Of a stretch of 64,000 bases of DNA, positions 61,378 to 64,000 are shown one piece after another. A program made the position numbers and the translations under genes. The stretch is from Patiria pectinifera (lineage: Eukaryota > Echinodermata > Asteroidea > Valvatida > Asterinidae). Where the stretch lies: contig CM057149.1 of NCBI GenBank assembly GCA_029964075.1, positions 2,986,465 to 3,050,464 on the forward strand, written 5' to 3'. The notes under the pieces are model-generated. The model was not told the DNA's origin. It saw only the letters and a list, made by a program, of their open reading frames with translations, and did not search any database. Numbering within the stretch: position 1 is the stretch's first letter; each line of letters starts with the position of its first letter.

Positions 61378-61481
61378 CTAGTTGAGTAACAATTAATAGC
61401 TAGGTGAGTAACAATTAATAGCTAGGTGAGTAACAATTAATAGCTAGGTGAGTAACAATTAATAGCTAGTTGAGTAGCAAC
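61366..61481 (+). repeat. 22-bp tandem array, copy B
   Basis: Four to five copies of AGCTAGGTGAGTAACAATTAAT. The array begins inside the last codons of the ATPase, whose GAGCTACTTGAGTAG end resembles the unit. Confidence 0.85.
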
Positions 61482-61556
61482 CTATTTAACAAGCTACACT
61501 TGTATTTCAATTTGTTAATCAATAAACGTCAACAAAATACATTTTGCTGTTAGTAA

Positions 61557-61709
61557 ATGATAGCAATATTCGAGTATTTGCAGTTTTTGGCTATTATCAT
61601 CATATCACTTAATCTATCGTTTTACACCTACGAATACCTTTGCTTTTGTAACAAAGTTGCAACAGCTACAACAAAATTAAATTCCTTTCTAATTAAATGG
61701 AGGACCTAA
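61557..61709 (+). CDS. Conserved 50-residue single-pass membrane ORF, copy B
   Basis: Intact 50 codons with TAAATG at the start. The hydrophobic stretch FLAIIIISLNLSFY is followed by C, K and T residues and the ending KWRT. Same length and overlap with the next gene as in copy A (11901-12053). Confidence 0.65.
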   Translation: MIAIFEYLQFLAIIIISLNLSFYTYEYLCFCNKVATATTKLNSFLIKWRT

Positions 61710-62275
61710 AACTTACTTTAACGAACGAACAAGATCACAACGCAGAACATAAAGATCGTTTGTGCGGTGTCGTAGCATCCGGAAACTCTAGAAAGTACTT
61801 GGGAAAGGAATACACCGTTAAACATATCGAAGCTCTTGACAGTAAAGAACTCGAAAAGCTATATCATCTGTACGAAACTAAATTTGGAAATGAAATTGTT
61901 CAAACCGTTGGTAAATACACTTTAAGTCTATTTTCGAGAGTGTTAGCTGTGGTTACACCCGTACAAGTTTTAGGATATAACGTCACTATAGATTCTGAAA
62001 AAGAACTCACCAACGACTTGAGTTCTGATCCTATTATAAGCGCGAGTATGGCTGGTATGTTGAGCGACGTTTGTTACAAGTACGGAACTTTTATATCACC
62101 CCTAGTTGCTACGATTATCACAACAAAACATTTGAAATTTAATAAACCTAATATAATAAATGGAAGATCAGAAAGCAGCGACAGCAACGCCTGCAGCTCA
62201 ACCAGCAGAGACAGAGACGCCCCAACCGATAAAAACAACGTCGTCACCGACGGTAACGAGAGTGACCAAGACTAA
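61697..62275 (+). CDS. 192-residue element protein of unknown function (intact)
   Basis: TAAATG start. The N-terminal half is polar and helical (EALDSKELEKLYHLYETKFG), the middle is hydrophobic and valine-rich (LFSRVLAVVTPVQVLGY), and a second weakly hydrophobic stretch (FISPLVATIITTKHL) precedes a serine/asparagine-rich tail. The last ~115 bases overlap the next gene in another frame. Possibly a minor virion protein; this is inference from position only. Confidence 0.65.
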   Translation: MEDLKLTLTNEQDHNAEHKDRLCGVVASGNSRKYLGKEYTVKHIEALDSKELEKLYHLYETKFGNEIVQTVGKYTLSLFSRVLAVVTPVQVLGYNVTIDSEKELTNDLSSDPIISASMAGMLSDVCYKYGTFISPLVATIITTKHLKFNKPNIINGRSESSDSNACSSTSRDRDAPTDKNNVVTDGNESDQD

Positions 62276-62543
62276 AAATCCTAAACGAATTCAGCAGGGT
62301 AAAGCTTTAGCCGAGCACAATACACAGATGAAATTAAAATTAGCAAAAATGGACGTAACATCGGTCGATAATACGAGCTCACCAGACTACAACTCTTGGG
62401 CGATGTGGGGGGCTATAGCGTCTATAATAGGGGTGGGGCTGCTGGTACTAAAAAGTAAGGCAACTGCGCCGGTGATACAGCCAGTGCCGATAGTCACGCA
62501 ACCCACTACACCCAGCGTCCCCAAAACGCTAGACATGGAATAA
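62160..62543 (+). CDS. 127-residue single-pass membrane protein (intact)
   Basis: TAAATG start inside the previous gene. It has an A/T/P-rich N terminus, a basic middle (KTKNPKRIQQGKALAEHNT), a membrane helix AMWGAIASIIGVGLLVL and a proline/threonine-rich C-terminal tail. Unknown family; also present in copy A with a stop codon. Confidence 0.65.
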   Translation: MEDQKAATATPAAQPAETETPQPIKTTSSPTVTRVTKTKNPKRIQQGKALAEHNTQMKLKLAKMDVTSVDNTSSPDYNSWAMWGAIASIIGVGLLVLKSKATAPVIQPVPIVTQPTTPSVPKTLDME

Positions 62544-62576
62544 ACCAGCAATTTAAAAATTGTTATATTAAAAACG

Positions 62577-62819
62577 ATGAGTAACTTTGACACCAACGGA
62601 ATAGCAAATACGATTTATCACGGAGCCGTCATATCGGGTCTTTCGATGGGATACGCCATGGTAGGAGCTAAACTACTCAAAATGAAAGCGCCAGATTTAA
62701 GCAAACTAAGCGTAGAAGATGCGGCTAAATTGACAGGCATTATAAGTGGAGCTCTGGCCACGCAAAATTGGTTGGTGACCCAGGGTATACTACCGGGCAG
62801 TATAATGAAAACGGCATAA
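62577..62819 (+). CDS. 80-residue hydrophobic element protein (intact)
   Basis: Preceded by TTATATTAAAA. It is glycine/alanine-rich with two weak membrane segments (VISGLSMGYAMVGAKLL and IISGALATQNWLVTQGILPG). Unknown function; the copy A version is frameshifted. Confidence 0.65.
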   Translation: MSNFDTNGIANTIYHGAVISGLSMGYAMVGAKLLKMKAPDLSKLSVEDAAKLTGIISGALATQNWLVTQGILPGSIMKTA

Positions 62820-62841
62820 TTTAAATAGGTTTATTAAATAA

Positions 62842-64000
62842 ATGGCTGAGGGAGGATTTGACTTTGACCCCGTTGATGATTACGATTACGATGGCGATGA
62901 TGATGTAGCAGAGACCAATTTGGACGACAACTTTGATACTCCTGTACCACCAATCCTCACTACCGACATAGATGACGTTTTAGATCAAGGAAGAAGCATG
63001 GTCACTAATGGTCGCGTTGATGAGTTTTACGATACTTATAACATATACAATAAACCAATCTCTCCGAGATACGAAAAATTTATTCTCAAACCAGACGGTT
63101 TATTTTATGACACTGGTAAAGGCTTACTAAGGTTAACGGATCAAAGAAAACCAGACAGATTCTTGACTCTGAGGACTATAGAGTTAAATGTAAGAAAGAT
63201 GGGTTTAAACGGTAGAGATTTTATTAGAAAGGAATTAGGCTTTACGCATTACGAACGTAAGACACTCAGTGACGATCAAAGTCAACAACTGCAATCAATA
63301 CAACCCGAGAGTATCCCCATGACAGAACTACCCAGAGTCACCGATGAGGTTATCGAGATTATAGACGATTTAGAACAAGACACCGGCGCTCAAACAGAAG
63401 GATTGAATTACAGAGAACTCCAGGGTTTAGACAAAACTCTTCAGACGTTGAGAGGTAACCTAGAACTTAATTTAGCGCGTCTCACAGAACTGGACCGAGA
63501 GATTGCAGCCACGAGACAGGAACTCGACGAATCTCACAGCGAAGAGGGTCGACGAGAGTTAAACGATAAATTGAGCGACTTAGACGCTGAAAGATCTGCC
63601 AGATTAGAAGCTGCAAAAGCCAACGAACGAGGGCTCAAAAGTCAGATCGCTAGAATCAAAGAAACGATTAATAAAATATTAGGCGACGACACGACTCTGG
63701 CGGAAAAGATCAGAACTCTGTTTAGAGAACAAGGTGTGACCGTAGTGAGTATTTTAGCCGCTTTTAGTTTAGCCATCAGCACGATAGTGAGTAGCATCGT
63801 CGCTAGCGTGAGAGGTGCGGGTGCCCCACCCGCGCCATCGCCAACACCTGCACCAACACCAACACCAAAAGGTGGTATCAAAGAGTGGATTTCAAAACAA
63901 CTCGCTAATTTTGCATCTGCTCTTCATAAACTGGGAGTGAGCGCGTTGGGTGCTCTGCCGGGTATCATAGGCAGCGTACTCAGTTGGATATTTAACGCGC
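62842..64000 (+). CDS. Large coiled-coil/membrane protein, copy B (open at window edge)
   Basis: TAAATG start at 62842 and open for 386 codons to the window end. Order: an acidic N terminus (DPVDDYDYDGDDD), a globular part with KFILKPDGLFYDTGKGLLRL, the PESIPMTELPR segment, a ~110-residue coiled coil, and a hydrophobic segment (VVSILAAFSLAISTIVSSIV). A proline-rich linker (PAPSPTPAPTPTPKGG, not in copy A) follows, then ISKQLANFASALHKLGVSAL and another hydrophobic block. It is a candidate structural or membrane-active virion protein. Confidence 0.7.
   Translation, partial: MAEGGFDFDPVDDYDYDGDDDVAETNLDDNFDTPVPPILTTDIDDVLDQGRSMVTNGRVDEFYDTYNIYNKPISPRYEKFILKPDGLFYDTGKGLLRLTDQRKPDRFLTLRTIELNVRKMGLNGRDFIRKELGFTHYERKTLSDDQSQQLQSIQPESIPMTELPRVTDEVIEIIDDLEQDTGAQTEGLNYRELQGLDKTLQTLRGNLELNLARLTELDREIAATRQELDESHSEEGRRELNDKLSDLDAERSARLEAAKANERGLKSQIARIKETINKILGDDTTLAEKIRTLFREQGVTVVSILAAFSLAISTIVSSIVASVRGAGAPPAPSPTPAPTPTPKGGIKEWISKQLANFASALHKLGVSALGALPGIIGSVLSWIFNA

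Larger units (their letters stand above)
51534..64000 (+). mobile_element. Maverick/Polinton virus-like transposon, copy B (right part beyond window)
   Basis: Inverted relative to copy A, with the polymerase at the left end. The start at 51534 (AGTGGGGGGTACGGCG) is tentative. It shows only partial resemblance to the copy A terminus, and the partner end lies outside the window. The homologous subterminal repeats at 51.8-52.1 kb and the full gene order from 54136 place the element end left of 51.8 kb. All large genes are present, and their breaks are single-base length changes, so this is much better preserved than copy A. Confidence 0.85.

Overview
Eukaryotic (metazoan) genomic DNA, AT-rich, with intron-containing genes, tRNA-derived SINE-like pieces, non-LTR retrotransposon fragments, MITEs and minisatellites. 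The host gene type (ubiquitin-like + Death + Roc GTPase) and the repeat style suggest a marine invertebrate, perhaps a deuterostome such as an echinoderm, hemichordate or amphioxus. This assignment is weak and no species is named.

Layout. 1-6.5 kb: two decayed LINE fragments and low-complexity DNA. 6,563-19,599: a complete, 13.0-kb, degenerate Maverick/Polinton-type virus-like transposon (copy A), bounded by ~63-bp terminal inverted repeats and a 7-bp direct repeat TTAACCA. 19.9-35 kb: phase-consistent exons of a plus-strand host gene encoding a ubiquitin-like domain, a Death domain and a Roc-type GTPase, with many repeats in its introns (an hAT-type MITE with an 8-bp target duplication, foldback elements, GGCCAA and CATGGTGTT minisatellites). 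35-51.5 kb: mostly non-coding, with a near-palindrome, a LINE tail and a tandem array of five ~1.0-1.5-kb units. About 51.5 kb to the window end: a second Polinton (copy B), inverted relative to copy A and cut by the window edge.

The two elements share a gene order. It comprises a protein-primed-type family B DNA polymerase, a convergent retroviral-type integrase, a small membrane/coiled-coil protein, a major-capsid-like protein, an A32-type packaging ATPase, a 22-bp tandem array, a 50-residue membrane ORF, three small proteins and a large coiled-coil/membrane protein. Copy A also shows the far half: a proline-rich membrane protein, an unknown protein, a penton/minor-capsid-like protein and a second membrane/coiled-coil protein. 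Together these are replication, integration, packaging and virion modules, as expected of a virus-like transposon. No protease was recognised.

Copy A is truly decayed: large deletions, nonsense codons, lost starts and an altered integrase catalytic residue. Copy B is interrupted almost only by one-base length changes, often in A or T runs, so it may be a young element or one carrying assembly errors. Element-wide signals include a TAAATG start context, subterminal tandem repeats with a TGATGTCATCA core, and a hairpin plus T-run between convergent genes.
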